The position numbers and the translations under genes were made by a program. A stretch of 64,000 nt of DNA from Paenibacillus bovis (GTDB lineage Bacteria > Bacillota > Bacilli > Paenibacillales > Paenibacillaceae), in assembly GCF_001421015.2 (NCBI RefSeq), contig NZ_CP013023.1:558001-622000 (forward strand), read 5' to 3'. Of this stretch, positions 46,959 to 56,263 are shown in pieces (positions within the stretch are counted from its first letter, which is position 1; each line of letters starts with the position of its first letter). The notes beneath the pieces were generated by a model, which did not search any database, was not told where the DNA came from, and saw only the letters and a list, made by a program, of their open reading frames with translations.

Positions 46959-48698
46959 TTACAGCGCTTTGATCAACGCTTCCAGCTCATCCACCAGCAC
47001 TTTGGCAAGCTCGAAATTCGTATCTTTCAAAGCCAATTCAATTTTCATTTCAACCTCTTTTTTGTTTTGTTCCTTTTCCAGATAATCTTTGTCAAAATGA
47101 CGCTTATAAATCATCTGTCTGAATTTGCGCATACTCATTTTGCGGATCGTTTTGTTGTCGATGATCAGCACATAATCCATACCGTTAACGACGGAATAGA
47201 AATCATGGGAGATCATGAGGATTGCGCCTTTGTATTCCTTAATCGCTTTCTCCAAAGCAATTTGTGTATAGATATCCAGATGGCTTGTCGGTTCGTCGAG
47301 CAGCAGCAGATTGGCGTTGCTGGAAGCAATCTTCGCCAATTGCAGCATATTCTTCTCACCACCGGACAGCGATTGAATCTTCTGATTCAAGATTTCCCCT
47401 TCAAAGCCATAACTGGACAGGTATGCTCTAATATCATCATACGTGCTGAATCCGGCCTCGATAAACTCATCCAGAATGCTATTGGAATCGGTCAATGTCT
47501 CGCCTTGAAGCTGGGATAGGTAACCGATCTTCACGTCGTCATGGATCGTAATCGACTCCTGTTGGTTTCGGAAAATGTCTCGCAGTAACGTTGTTTTCCC
47601 TGTTCCATTGGCGCCGATAATCGCCACTTTATCTGTCGATTTCATTTCAAAATCTACATGCTCCAGCAGCAGTTCGTCAAACGAAACCCCATAATCGTTT
47701 ACCTGCACGATAACCGTATCTTCCAGTTCATGATCCAGACCAAACTCCATACGCGGCTGCTTAATATCCACGAATGGTGCCTTGATCCGGCTCGCTTCGA
47801 ATCGTTCCTGTACCTTCATTCTGGCTTTTAGCGCTCTGCCTCTGGATTCATCGGAATTGTACGTTGCAATGGTACGCAGATTATCGATCAGGGCTTCATT
47901 GCGCGCCACTTCTTCCGCTTCGGCAACGGCAATTTCCTGCATCTCCATCTTCATTTGCAGCAAGGAGAAGTTGTAATCGATATAGCGTCCATCAAACTCC
48001 TGAATTTCGGCATTTTCGAGATGAATGATCTTATTAAAACAATGATTCAGCAAATAGCGGTTGTGCGTTACTACGAGCAGCATGCCTTTGTGCGAATTAA
48101 TAAGGTTTTTGAGCGCATTGAGATTTTCAAAATCCAAAAACACATCCGGCTCGTCCATAATCATCAGATCAGGGCGATTCAGCATTTCCTTCATCACTTG
48201 AACCAGCTTGAATTCACCGCCGCTCAAGGAGGAGACGTCTGTATCTTTTAGCTTCATGAGGTTGGCGAGATTGAGCTGCTTATTGATTTTGCTCTCAAAA
48301 TCATCGCCCCCGAGAGCTTCAAGCGCATCCAAAGCCAGCTGGTACTTTTCCATAAGCGCATCCATATCCGATGTGGTCGCCATTTCGGCATAGATGTCAG
48401 TAATCTCATCCTGGATCTTCATGAATGGTTCTGCAATATATTCAAAAACGGTGATTTCTTTGGTCGTATCGACTTGGGAGAACTGACTGACATATCCAAT
48501 CGTATACTCCGGATCGATCTCCAATTTGCCATCGTACAAATAACGCTGCGGGTCCATCAGGATATCGATCAGCGTACTTTTCCCGCTGCCGCTTGTGCCG
48601 ATAAACGCGCAATGCTGCCCTTCCTCAAGCGTAAACGTGATGTTGGTATAGAGTTCTTTCTGGGGAAACGAGAAAGACAGATTTTCAACTTTGATCAT
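46959..48698 (-). CDS. ABC-F-type ATPase
   Basis: 579 residues from ATG 48698 (AAAGG 9 nt upstream; the frame to 48722 adds 8 unsupported residues). Two ABC domains without membrane segments: Walker A GTSGSGKST and GANGTGKTT, signatures SSLSGGEFKLVQVM and QSLSGGEKNMLQLA, Walker B MIMDEP and LLLLDEP. The linker between (about 240-310) is charged and helical, then a coiled-coil-like C-terminal tail. ABC-F proteins act at the ribosome: translation factor or antibiotic protection. No leader peptide or attenuator was seen upstream, so resistance is not shown. Confidence 0.92.
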   Translation of the reverse strand: MIKVENLSFSFPQKELYTNITFTLEEGQHCAFIGTSGSGKSTLIDILMDPQRYLYDGKLEIDPEYTIGYVSQFSQVDTTKEITVFEYIAEPFMKIQDEITDIYAEMATTSDMDALMEKYQLALDALEALGGDDFESKINKQLNLANLMKLKDTDVSSLSGGEFKLVQVMKEMLNRPDLMIMDEPDVFLDFENLNALKNLINSHKGMLLVVTHNRYLLNHCFNKIIHLENAEIQEFDGRYIDYNFSLLQMKMEMQEIAVAEAEEVARNEALIDNLRTIATYNSDESRGRALKARMKVQERFEASRIKAPFVDIKQPRMEFGLDHELEDTVIVQVNDYGVSFDELLLEHVDFEMKSTDKVAIIGANGTGKTTLLRDIFRNQQESITIHDDVKIGYLSQLQGETLTDSNSILDEFIEAGFSTYDDIRAYLSSYGFEGEILNQKIQSLSGGEKNMLQLAKIASSNANLLLLDEPTSHLDIYTQIALEKAIKEYKGAILMISHDFYSVVNGMDYVLIIDNKTIRKMSMRKFRQMIYKRHFDKDYLEKEQNKKEVEMKIELALKDTNFELAKVLVDELEALIKAL

Positions 48699-48943
48699 AG
48701 TGTTACCTTTCTGTATAGCCAAAATGGTGATTATTTTTAGTAGGGGTAGTACAAAACGTGGATGTTGTGTTTGCCATTCCTCAGAGTAACACTGTTTGGA
48801 GGGAAGTACAATTGATTTGTGGGTTTTATTCGCAGTTTGAGACAGTAATATTTAATCGAGCCATTGCCGTACATTACCTTTGCTATATTACTGTTCATCA
48901 GGACAATATTTTTGCTTTGATCCAGCTCATGATCTCTATCTGA

Positions 48944-49231
48944 CTACATATCCCGAAGCCGCGAAGTATCCAGATATTCTTTTCCCAAATAACCGCTGCA
49001 GAGAACCGGACGATTCACGATTTCGTAAAATTTCTTCATATCCATCACTCCGTCTACCTCTTTAGACCATGTTTTGAAGAAGTCGAACTCTGCTTTGGAA
49101 ATTTGGTGGTACTCTGGGGAATCGGTTATCCCGGTTAGAACCTCATAGGCATAAATACCCTCGCCAAACTTGCCTACCGATTGATATCTACCTTTCTTCA
49201 GGCGTACATATTCGGTGTATCTGATTGGCAT
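48944..49231 (-). CDS. Hypothetical protein, 95 residues
   Basis: The start is ATG 49231 (AAAGG site about 12 nt upstream) or ATG 49243, which overlaps that site. MPIRYTEYVRLKKGRYQSVG looks like a short beta domain; YHQISKAEFDFFKTWSKEVD and NRPVLCSGYLGKEYLDTSRL follow. Soluble, no motif recognised. Neighbours are also uncharacterised, so no function is proposed. Confidence 0.6.
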   Translation of the reverse strand: MPIRYTEYVRLKKGRYQSVGKFGEGIYAYEVLTGITDSPEYHQISKAEFDFFKTWSKEVDGVMDMKKFYEIVNRPVLCSGYLGKEYLDTSRLRDM

Positions 49232-49340
49232 AATCTCACTCATCCTTTCCTATGTTACTTAATCATCTTTAGCTTTTTAATGCTGCAAATGATGCTAGAT
49301 GAAGCACTGGCAGATTCGCAGCTGAAATTGCCAATAGTAC

Positions 49341-49982
49341 TCAGGAGAATTGCCAAAAACCTGCTACAGGATGCTCAATCTCCAGCACTTTTATTTTGGC
49401 ATAAATATATAATGCCCCAAAACCAAAAGGATAGCTGCCCTCTTCGTGAAGCAGCGTGTCCGGGTAACCCTCTTCATCGATCTGAAATAGAAAAGAAAAA
49501 GAGTTCTTTTTGAGCTTCGCCGCATAATAGTCTTCCTGCTGAATCAGTCTTGGATGGCCGCCCACTTTGATCAAAAAAGGCTGGTCGTTCGATTCTTCAT
49601 CCTTGCTTTGTTTCCCGCGGGAGATGGTGTGTTTGATCAGATGCGGATGAGCAAACGTAGTGTGGATACTTTCTATTGCAGCAGGATGCTCTATCACTTG
49701 GATCGAACAATCCGGATACATGTTATTTTCCAAGTAGTCTTCATAACTGTCCGGAATAAAAATAGAGATCATATTTCCCGGTCGGAACGGATGAATAAAA
49801 CTGAGGTAAAATCGATATCGGGAGTTTCCCTGATGGATCAGATCGGATCGATCATCAAAGAAAGCAGGTGCATTCCCACCGATCCAGCCAGCTCCATATT
49901 CATCTGTTCCAGCTAGATGAGCATGATACAGGATACAGTCTGTTCGTTGATGCAATATGTTGTCTTGATTCTCCATAGCCAT
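49341..49982 (-). CDS. Hypothetical protein, YwqG/DUF1963-like style
   Basis: 213 residues. The second half, KVGGHPRLIQQEDYYAAKL, LFQIDEEGYPDTLLHEEGSY and PFGFGALYIYAKI, has the GGxPxxIQ and FQIDxDG-YPFGFG pattern seen in DUF1963-type proteins of Bacillota. Lacks signal or membrane segments. GGAGG 11 nt upstream of ATG 49982. Role unknown; such proteins are sometimes found with toxin-immunity loci. Confidence 0.6.
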   Translation of the reverse strand: MAMENQDNILHQRTDCILYHAHLAGTDEYGAGWIGGNAPAFFDDRSDLIHQGNSRYRFYLSFIHPFRPGNMISIFIPDSYEDYLENNMYPDCSIQVIEHPAAIESIHTTFAHPHLIKHTISRGKQSKDEESNDQPFLIKVGGHPRLIQQEDYYAAKLKKNSFSFLFQIDEEGYPDTLLHEEGSYPFGFGALYIYAKIKVLEIEHPVAGFWQFS

Positions 49983-50016
49983 TTTTCAGCTCGCCTCCAA
50001 CGAATTTCAAATAATG

Positions 50017-50047
50017 AAAGCTCAAGCCACTTATCTGCTTGAGCTTT
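50017..50047 (-). terminator. Terminator of the TerD-type gene
   Basis: AAAGCTCAAG/CTTGAGCTTT, 11-nt loop; the T tract on the minus strand is interrupted. Confidence 0.65.
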
Positions 50048-50074
50048 ATCGTTTTCCTACGCGACTAATATATA

Positions 50075-51319
50075 TTATTTATAGTCATTTAAAGGTCCTT
50101 CATCCATGATTACTTCTACCATATTCGAAGATCCCATTCGCAGCATAGGTCGGTACTCCGAATCCGGTCTGCTGTACAGCTCCAATGGGCTAATAATAAC
50201 CCCATCTGGTGTATTATGCAGAATTCCCGGTACACAGGTATAGATCTGGTCATTATTATTAGCATTCTTGGCGGAGATCGTCACGGACGTTCCTTTATGA
50301 TTATCAATACTCATGGATACCTTGTACCGGTAAAATGAACCGGTGCCATTGGACTGCGCGGAATACACCACAGGAACGACAGCCAGCACATCGTCTCTTA
50401 ATCTTAATTTGATAATCTCTGTTTTCTCTGAATTCTTGCTTCTCCCTACATCGCCCATATGCTCTACGGTCCCGTTACCAAAACTCCGTAGAGGCGGCAC
50501 TCCCTCCGCACCAAACATCGCTACATCGATCTGCTCTCCATTCCTGGTGTAGACCAGAGCATAGATGTCGTAATCCGTTCCCGTCTTCCAGGATACCGTA
50601 GCTGTAATCTCGGGTGTCTTCTCAATAATGACTGACTTTTGTCCTTTATCGAGATTGACCTTGCCGGTTACTTTTACGAGATTGATCGATGAAGGCAGCT
50701 GCTGGTTATTAGGTGCAGGAACAGATAAAGGCGTAGCCGACTGTTGGGAGGTAGGATTGGGCATAGTCTCGGTTACAGAAGACAGATCGGGTTCGTTCGC
50801 TTCAACCTCAACCCCGTAGTTTTGGCATAATCCATCCAATCCGGAATTAAATCCACGCCAGATTGATTTTGCTTTGGTCTGTCCATTTCGTAAGTATAAC
50901 TCCAGCACGATGATTCCATTTTCGCTCGTGAACGTGGATGGAGTTAACTGAATATTCGTATTGTCGGTATGGATCTCGGCTTGCAGATTCTTCACATTCG
51001 CAAATCCCGTACTGTTATCCTCTGTCAGCGTTACAGCTATTTTGGTGATACCGGCAGGGACTTTGTCCATGTCAAAGTTAAGCTTATGAACTTTGGTATC
51101 GCCTGTTGTCTCGGACGGAAGAAGCGTAGCTACACCGGTGGCACTGGTTGGTTGATTATAAAAGATGATCCCGCTATCTCCCTGCACTTTGTCGGCATCG
51201 GTTAACAGAAAGGCTGTTAATGAAATATCGATGGATGCAGAAACTTCATGGCTAATTGTGATATGACCTTTGGAGGCATCTAAGGTTGCATTGGCTCCCA
51301 TTTGCAGAAATTGATTCAC
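50075..51319 (-). CDS. TerD-family protein with two TerD domains
   Basis: 414 residues. GTG 51319 is chosen because AGGAG lies 9 nt upstream, while ATG 51352 has none. N-terminal TerD domain (about 8-170): FLQMGANATLDASKGHITIS, SIDISLTAFLLTDADKVQGD, then FYNQPTSATGV. Linker of Ser/Pro/Gln (about 185-220). A second, diverged TerD-like domain to the C-terminus (VNLDKGQKSVIIEKT, WKTGTDYDIYALVYTRNGEQ). TerD proteins bind Ca2+ and belong to tellurite/stress-response sets; here no terC, terB or yceGH genes are adjacent, so it is a solitary stress protein of unknown role. Confidence 0.87.
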   Translation of the reverse strand: MNQFLQMGANATLDASKGHITISHEVSASIDISLTAFLLTDADKVQGDSGIIFYNQPTSATGVATLLPSETTGDTKVHKLNFDMDKVPAGITKIAVTLTEDNSTGFANVKNLQAEIHTDNTNIQLTPSTFTSENGIIVLELYLRNGQTKAKSIWRGFNSGLDGLCQNYGVEVEANEPDLSSVTETMPNPTSQQSATPLSVPAPNNQQLPSSINLVKVTGKVNLDKGQKSVIIEKTPEITATVSWKTGTDYDIYALVYTRNGEQIDVAMFGAEGVPPLRSFGNGTVEHMGDVGRSKNSEKTEIIKLRLRDDVLAVVPVVYSAQSNGTGSFYRYKVSMSIDNHKGTSVTISAKNANNNDQIYTCVPGILHNTPDGVIISPLELYSRPDSEYRPMLRMGSSNMVEVIMDEGPLNDYK

Positions 51320-51974
51320 CTGTAACCACTCCTGTCTATTAATAGCTCGCATTCAAGCAGGCTTTTTAAATGCTAACATTCAAAATATGTACTGACTCCC
51401 TTATATTAACACAGCAAGGAAATGCTCAGAATATATATAAATATACAAGCAGAAAGCTATTCTCGCAGCAATAGTTTTCTGAGTAATTTTCTTTGATTTT
51501 GCTTTGATAAACTGCTATTGTTCATGAAGTGGATAGGTAATCAGGCGTTCTTTTCTAAAGGCAGTGTCAAAATTTTATTGAAATCATCCTATTGTCTGCT
51601 ATACCATCTTCTTTATACCATTCAAGTCCTGTTAGACACGCCTCTAATTTCTTGGTGTTCGATGATTTCAATAAGAGTCGGGTGACTTAGATCCTGATAA
51701 ACAAAAATAGTTACCATTATGTACGACCTCCATATCTCTTTTAGTCTTGTATACTGACGATTACCTTGCCTTTCTACCATTACTGTAGATCGTTATCATG
51801 TCATTACACAAGACCAAAAATGTTGAGATACAGAAGTGATATCTGACGAAAATCACAAAAATATTTATTCCAAACAGCATTGCCTCAAGTAACGTTCCAA
51901 TCGAACCGTAATTCGAAGTATATGCTCATCTATCATGTTCATTCTATAGAGAACTTTATAAAAATTCGCTTTAC
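51320..51974. other. Long gap between the TerD-type and VanZ genes
   Basis: About 655 nt, the longest untranslated stretch here. It contains one possible decayed mini-gene (51567-51717) and nothing else I can recognise. Confidence 0.6.
51567..51717 (-). pseudogene. Possible frameshifted small gene (about 50 residues)
   Basis: With GGAGGT 8 nt upstream, ATG 51717 opens MVTIFVYQDLSHPTLIEIIE and soon stops at 51622. The other frame continues in the same style, NTKKLEACLTGLEWYKEDGI then ADNRMISIKF to TGA at 51567, as if one base had been added near the codon for the residue after EIIE. It is not known to me; a real short protein broken by a frameshift, or coincidence. Confidence 0.35.
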
Positions 51975-53249
51975 TCAAGAATTAGATATAGCCGGTATGA
52001 GCGTTTCCCACTGTTCTCCATTCACCGTTCCGCTGAAGCGATATGCCGGCTGGTAGTATCCTTTTGAATCATACGTATACGCCAGCTCATATTGCTTAAC
52101 TCGCAGCAGATCGCCTTTCTTCATATCGTTATACACCGAGAAATTCCCTTCAAGGACTTGCGCATAAGCTTGTGCCGGACTCATTACCTCCACTTTACGC
52201 ACATATTTATTCTGATTCATCATATAAAACAAATCACGAGGTACCTTCTGGCCAATAGCAGAAGGCATAATCATGACCATCCCGCTAGTAAAACCCTTTT
52301 CGCCCTTTGCAATACCATCCACCGGTTTTCGGATATCCCATCTCAGCGTATCTTCGTTCTGTAGGCTAAATATAGTATCCGCGGGTAGAATATCGTTGTC
52401 ACGCATCCAGTTTTCATAGACCTCTCTATGCTTCACTACTTCTTCTTTGGTGAGCTTAACCGTTTCTCCGCTCTCGCCATATAACTGCCATCCACCGTCC
52501 TGCAGATTATAATTGAACGTGTAGGAGATTCCGCTACGATCTGTAAATAACCAGATTCGGTTCATTCCATCTACTCGTTTTCCCTGCTTTTGCTGAAGAT
52601 CAAAAGACTGCTGAACCAGCTCAGCCATATGCTTACCATATTCCAGATTGTAAATGTGATCATTGACATACAGTGAAACCATCTCTGCTTTCTCCGGAAG
52701 CTTGGCATCAAGTTCAACCTTCACCCCCTCCATATCCTGTTTGATCGCCGGCCGGATCGATAGATTACCCAGCTCTTTTGCCTGATAGATAGCGAGTGCA
52801 CTGGTGAACAATAGAACAAAAGCCATTGGAATACATAGCGCCAGCCCTGCCGATTTGAAGTGCAGCTTGCGCTGCTGCACACTGTCCAGAATCGCCTGCA
52901 TGATCAAGTAGCCTGCTATACTGCCAAGCGTGTTGTGGAAAATATCGTCTAACTCAAAGATGCCTCTTCCGCTAATCATCTGGATCAGCTCGATCCCAAT
53001 CGTTACGATTAGAGAAATGATAAGTACAGGCGTAAAGCGCCGTATTCGCATGCCCAGCAGCGGCAGCAAAAAACCAAGCGGCATAAACATCATCATATTA
53101 AAAAGGATGAGTTGAAATTCGCTGAGCGACCATTGATTCCATGCACTCAGATAGCCGCTAAACAGTCGGAAGTTCACCCATCCCTCAAAGTTGGCTCCTC
53201 TACTGAATGTGGTTAACATCATGACCAACCCAAACCACATGATAAGCAA
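51975..53249 (-). CDS. VanZ-family membrane protein with a large C-terminal domain
   Basis: 424 residues from a TTG at 53249; membrane segments and the VanZ core (LFNMMMFMPLGFLLPLLGM, IGIELIQMISGRGIFELDD, IFHNTLGSIAGYLIM) occupy the first 160 residues, followed by an extracytoplasmic domain of about 260 residues. The frame continues open upstream to an ATA codon at 53408, adding a hydrophobic N-terminal helix (LLPFLPKVLVIALLFLGVIS) that VanZ proteins normally have; AAGGGAG lies 7 nt before it. So the real start may be non-standard or mutated. VanZ-type proteins are linked to teicoplanin resistance in vanA clusters; none of the other van genes is here. Confidence 0.8.
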   Translation of the reverse strand: MLIMWFGLVMMLTTFSRGANFEGWVNFRLFSGYLSAWNQWSLSEFQLILFNMMMFMPLGFLLPLLGMRIRRFTPVLIISLIVTIGIELIQMISGRGIFELDDIFHNTLGSIAGYLIMQAILDSVQQRKLHFKSAGLALCIPMAFVLLFTSALAIYQAKELGNLSIRPAIKQDMEGVKVELDAKLPEKAEMVSLYVNDHIYNLEYGKHMAELVQQSFDLQQKQGKRVDGMNRIWLFTDRSGISYTFNYNLQDGGWQLYGESGETVKLTKEEVVKHREVYENWMRDNDILPADTIFSLQNEDTLRWDIRKPVDGIAKGEKGFTSGMVMIMPSAIGQKVPRDLFYMMNQNKYVRKVEVMSPAQAYAQVLEGNFSVYNDMKKGDLLRVKQYELAYTYDSKGYYQPAYRFSGTVNGEQWETLIPAISNS

Positions 53250-53654
53250 GCAACTTGCTGCAAACTGTGTGGCCGAGAACTTTCTTTTTCCGCCTCTTTT
53301 GCGGTATAAAACGTATAAAAAGGAGATAACGCCTAAAAATAATAATGCGATAACTAATACCTTGGGTAGAAACGGTAATAGCGTGCTGAGTATTCCTTGA
53401 ATATCTATGTTTGGACTCCCTTCATTTGCGTGGCATGAAATGATAATGAGTTTTGCTATACGTTAGACGCTGCATACTCGTATTAGGTAACAGCCTATTT
53501 GAAAATGACTGGAGGCTTCCCTATTACCGTGATAGATCTATCGGCAAATAACTATGTTAAACTACTACAAAAGAACCGGCTATCCATGAGAACGAATACT
53601 TTACCAACAGGGATAGGCACATCTAACACAAAGCACCATTAGAAAGGAGCCGTT

Positions 53655-54668
53655 ATGCATCGTTTCCAGCAGTCAATGATGAAATCCTTATTCGTACCTA
53701 TAATTCCAGGTGCAATCATCGTCATTCTTCTATTTTTTCTTGAATATTTTCAATTTGAATTGGTCGAAAAGTTTCTGTTGTTTGCGGCTTTTGTTATTGT
53801 ACCTCTGGTCATTTTACTGTTGAAGTACGATGAGAAGAGTACCCATCTACAGACGATCTATACTGCTATAAAGTGGTTTCAATTTCCCGCAGCGCTGCTT
53901 GCTCTATCCTCTGTGATGAGCAGTAATGATTGGGGATTGGAAGGTACAGCTATACCGGGTATCCTATCTCTTGGTTGGCTATTGCTCACCTTGCTGCTTT
54001 GCCTGTATGGGATAGCCAATATATCGATACATAAGGGGAAAATAGCGGAAATTGCGATTGGTGCAGGACTGGTTTACTTTTTTATCGGGGGTATTTGGTT
54101 CACGTTGTATCAGTATCAATGGACGCTCTTCCAGGCGAATCCGGCTACGCATGCATTAAGTTCGGTTCACTTTCATTTTTCCTCTGCAATCGTTCCGATT
54201 TTTATTGGTATGCTGGGACGGATCATGACGAAGAAAAGCTGGTATCCATGGGTCGTTGCTATCGATATTATCGGGCCTGTTCTGATCGCGATCGGTATGA
54301 TCTTCTCCAAGCCCATTGAGTACATTGGTGTTACGTTGTTTGCTTGTAATATTGCGATCTACACTACGTATCTCCTTACGTACTTGAAGCGAAATCCATT
54401 ATATAGAAAGGCAGCCGTCTTTTTAGTTGTTTCATGCCTGGCTTTCTACACCATTGTGGTCGTCTCCATGTTCTATCCATTGCTAAAAAGGAAGTTTGAC
54501 TTAACGATCCTTGATTTCATCCCTATTTACGGAGCGCTGCATGCATTTGGGTTTGTTTTATGTGGATTGATCGGGTGGATCTACCTGTTAGATTCTCTTA
54601 AGCGAAAAAATCATTACCATATTCTTGATGAGCGGAATGATAATCTGACGATAGGACGGTTCATATGA
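53655..54668 (+). CDS. yndJ: YndJ-family membrane protein
   Basis: 337 residues with about ten hydrophobic segments. The block THALSSVHFHFSSAIVPIFI and GMLGRIM matches the conserved part of YndJ of Bacillus. Start confirmed by AAAGGAG 6 nt upstream. Its stop overlaps the start of the following yczE-type gene by 4 bp, so both are co-translated. Function unknown. Confidence 0.8.
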   Translation: MHRFQQSMMKSLFVPIIPGAIIVILLFFLEYFQFELVEKFLLFAAFVIVPLVILLLKYDEKSTHLQTIYTAIKWFQFPAALLALSSVMSSNDWGLEGTAIPGILSLGWLLLTLLLCLYGIANISIHKGKIAEIAIGAGLVYFFIGGIWFTLYQYQWTLFQANPATHALSSVHFHFSSAIVPIFIGMLGRIMTKKSWYPWVVAIDIIGPVLIAIGMIFSKPIEYIGVTLFACNIAIYTTYLLTYLKRNPLYRKAAVFLVVSCLAFYTIVVVSMFYPLLKRKFDLTILDFIPIYGALHAFGFVLCGLIGWIYLLDSLKRKNHYHILDERNDNLTIGRFI

Positions 54669-55327
54669 GAGGATTCATCACTGCATTAACAGATCCAAAG
54701 CGATTAATCATTATGCTGGTCGGCAACATTTTTTTGGGTATGGGAATTAGTATTTTCAAATTGTCTGGTTTGGGGAACGACCCTTTCAGCGGTATGGTGA
54801 TGGCACTTGCGGATACGAGCGGGATCGCGTATGCTCTCTTTCTGATCTTGTTGAACCTGTCCTTGTTTATGGTACAGCTTATCGCGGGACGCCGATTTAT
54901 CGGAATCGGGACTATCGTAAATGCCGTATTTCTAGGTTACTTCGTTACCTTCTTTTATGATATTGGGTTAAATGTACTGGGCGAACCCCAACTGCTGTGG
55001 CAGCGCGTGATTACGGTCGCGATCGGCGTCGTCGTATGTAGCTTCGGCGTGTCTCTGTATCAGACTTCCAATGTCGGTATCGCCCCTTACGACTGTCTCT
55101 CCTTGCTGATGAGGGATCGCTTTCCGCAAGTCAGCTATTTCTGGCACCGAATGTTTACGGACGCGTTCTGTGCGTTGATTTGCTTTATTTTCGGAGGCAT
55201 TATTGGACTGGGGACGCTGGTGTCCATGTTCGGACTAGGACCGATCATTCATTTCTTTAATGTGCATGTTGCGGAAAAGCTCTTGGGGGAAAGACGGTTG
55301 GAGGAAAAGGCGGAGTTGGAGATTTAA
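54665..55327 (+). CDS. YczE/YyaS/YitT-family integral membrane protein
   Basis: 220 residues, six membrane segments. FLGMGISIFKLSGLGNDPFS at the start, IAYALFLILLNLSLFMVQL and GVSLYQTSNVGIAPYDCLSL in the middle are family hallmarks (B. subtilis YczE). Overlap with yndJ (ATGA) suggests coupled expression. Function unknown; a small-molecule or peptide transporter has been suggested for relatives. Confidence 0.85.
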   Translation: MRGFITALTDPKRLIIMLVGNIFLGMGISIFKLSGLGNDPFSGMVMALADTSGIAYALFLILLNLSLFMVQLIAGRRFIGIGTIVNAVFLGYFVTFFYDIGLNVLGEPQLLWQRVITVAIGVVVCSFGVSLYQTSNVGIAPYDCLSLLMRDRFPQVSYFWHRMFTDAFCALICFIFGGIIGLGTLVSMFGLGPIIHFFNVHVAEKLLGERRLEEKAELEI

Positions 55328-55482
55328 CGATTCGCCTTTTCGCATACTGCGAAAAAGCAAAAAGGAAATCCCGGGCATCGCGGATCTTAGCACCGGGATT
55401 ATATTCAGCAGCAGCTGCATCAGCGTTTGCTGCAGAGTGTTGGACCATTCTATTGAATGGATTATAATTGCAGACGATTCGT

Positions 55483-55884
55483 CTACCGATCTCTGAACCG
55501 TTCGATCGCGGCCTCGCTCATCGGTTCGAACAGATTAACCAAATTGCCGTCGGGGTCACGGAACAGCATCGAACGATTCCCCCACGGCATCAGGGTCGGC
55601 TCTTGTACCCATTGATCGACCCACAGCTTCAGACGCTCATGCTCCGCTTCGAGGTTCTTTACGCGAAGCTCGATGATCATTGTGCGATTCGATGCGGCTA
55701 CCACGGAATCGACCCCGAATAGCTGCGCAGTCTGAGAGTGGCCGATAGCAAGCGTGCCCGACCCCATGACGATTTCAGCAAATACAGGCGCCGGCCGCTC
55801 TGCCACGATCCCCGTAACCTTTTCGTAAAACTCGACCAGACGATCTACATCGTCCGTGATGATGCGTACTGACGCGAAATTCAT
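55483..55884 (-). CDS. VOC-family (glyoxalase-like) protein
   Basis: 133 residues: MNFASVRIITDDVDRLVEFY EKVTG at the start and SMLFRDPDGNLVNLFEPMSE at the end, with the RDPDGNLV motif of the vicinal-oxygen-chelate fold. Metal ligands are of the His/Glu type and not all retained, so it may bind an antibiotic or a metabolite rather than catalyse. No partner genes. Confidence 0.87.
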   Translation of the reverse strand: MNFASVRIITDDVDRLVEFYEKVTGIVAERPAPVFAEIVMGSGTLAIGHSQTAQLFGVDSVVAASNRTMIIELRVKNLEAEHERLKLWVDQWVQEPTLMPWGNRSMLFRDPDGNLVNLFEPMSEAAIERFRDR

Positions 55885-56263
55885 AAATAATCATCCTTTC
55901 TGCGATTCGACGATAAATTCGGCTGTTTAGCGTCACCGCTTTATAACCTGTTTGTATCGATGGGTTATCCGTTCGCAGGTTTAATCATAACGAATCGCTA
56001 CTGACAGCGTGATGTCAGTAGTCTTTTGAAGTTTTTATGATTTTTGCGCAAAAGATTCCCTCGTTCCGGCAATCCTTCATTCGGACATCCGGCCTGTCTT
56101 GAAGTTCGAGCCCGGTGTCTAGTACGTCAACCGCTTAAACCTGAATTCGGCTTTATTATAGCAAAAAGCCCTATCCGCCGATCCTTGAGATTCGGTAGAT
56201 AGGGCTTTTAATTAGAGTCTAAACCCGCAGCAAACTGCAGGATTCTGGAACAACATCTACTCT
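55885..56263. other. Gap with the ALDH operon terminator
   Basis: About 380 nt: the promoter side of the VOC gene and the bidirectional terminator at 56164-56209. No gene. Confidence 0.6.
56164..56209. terminator. Terminator of the ALDH operon
   Basis: AAAAGCCCTATC/GATAGGGCTTTT (56164-56175 with 56198-56209), with an inner CCGA/TCGG stem, T run on both strands. Confidence 0.92.

Noticed and set aside
46959..48698. ABC-F as an attenuation-controlled resistance gene
   Set aside because: I looked upstream (48699-48943) for a leader peptide plus hairpin as at the MFS gene and found none.
51975..53408. VanZ as part of a glycopeptide-resistance cluster
   Set aside because: No vanHAX, vanRS or vanY-type genes in the window.
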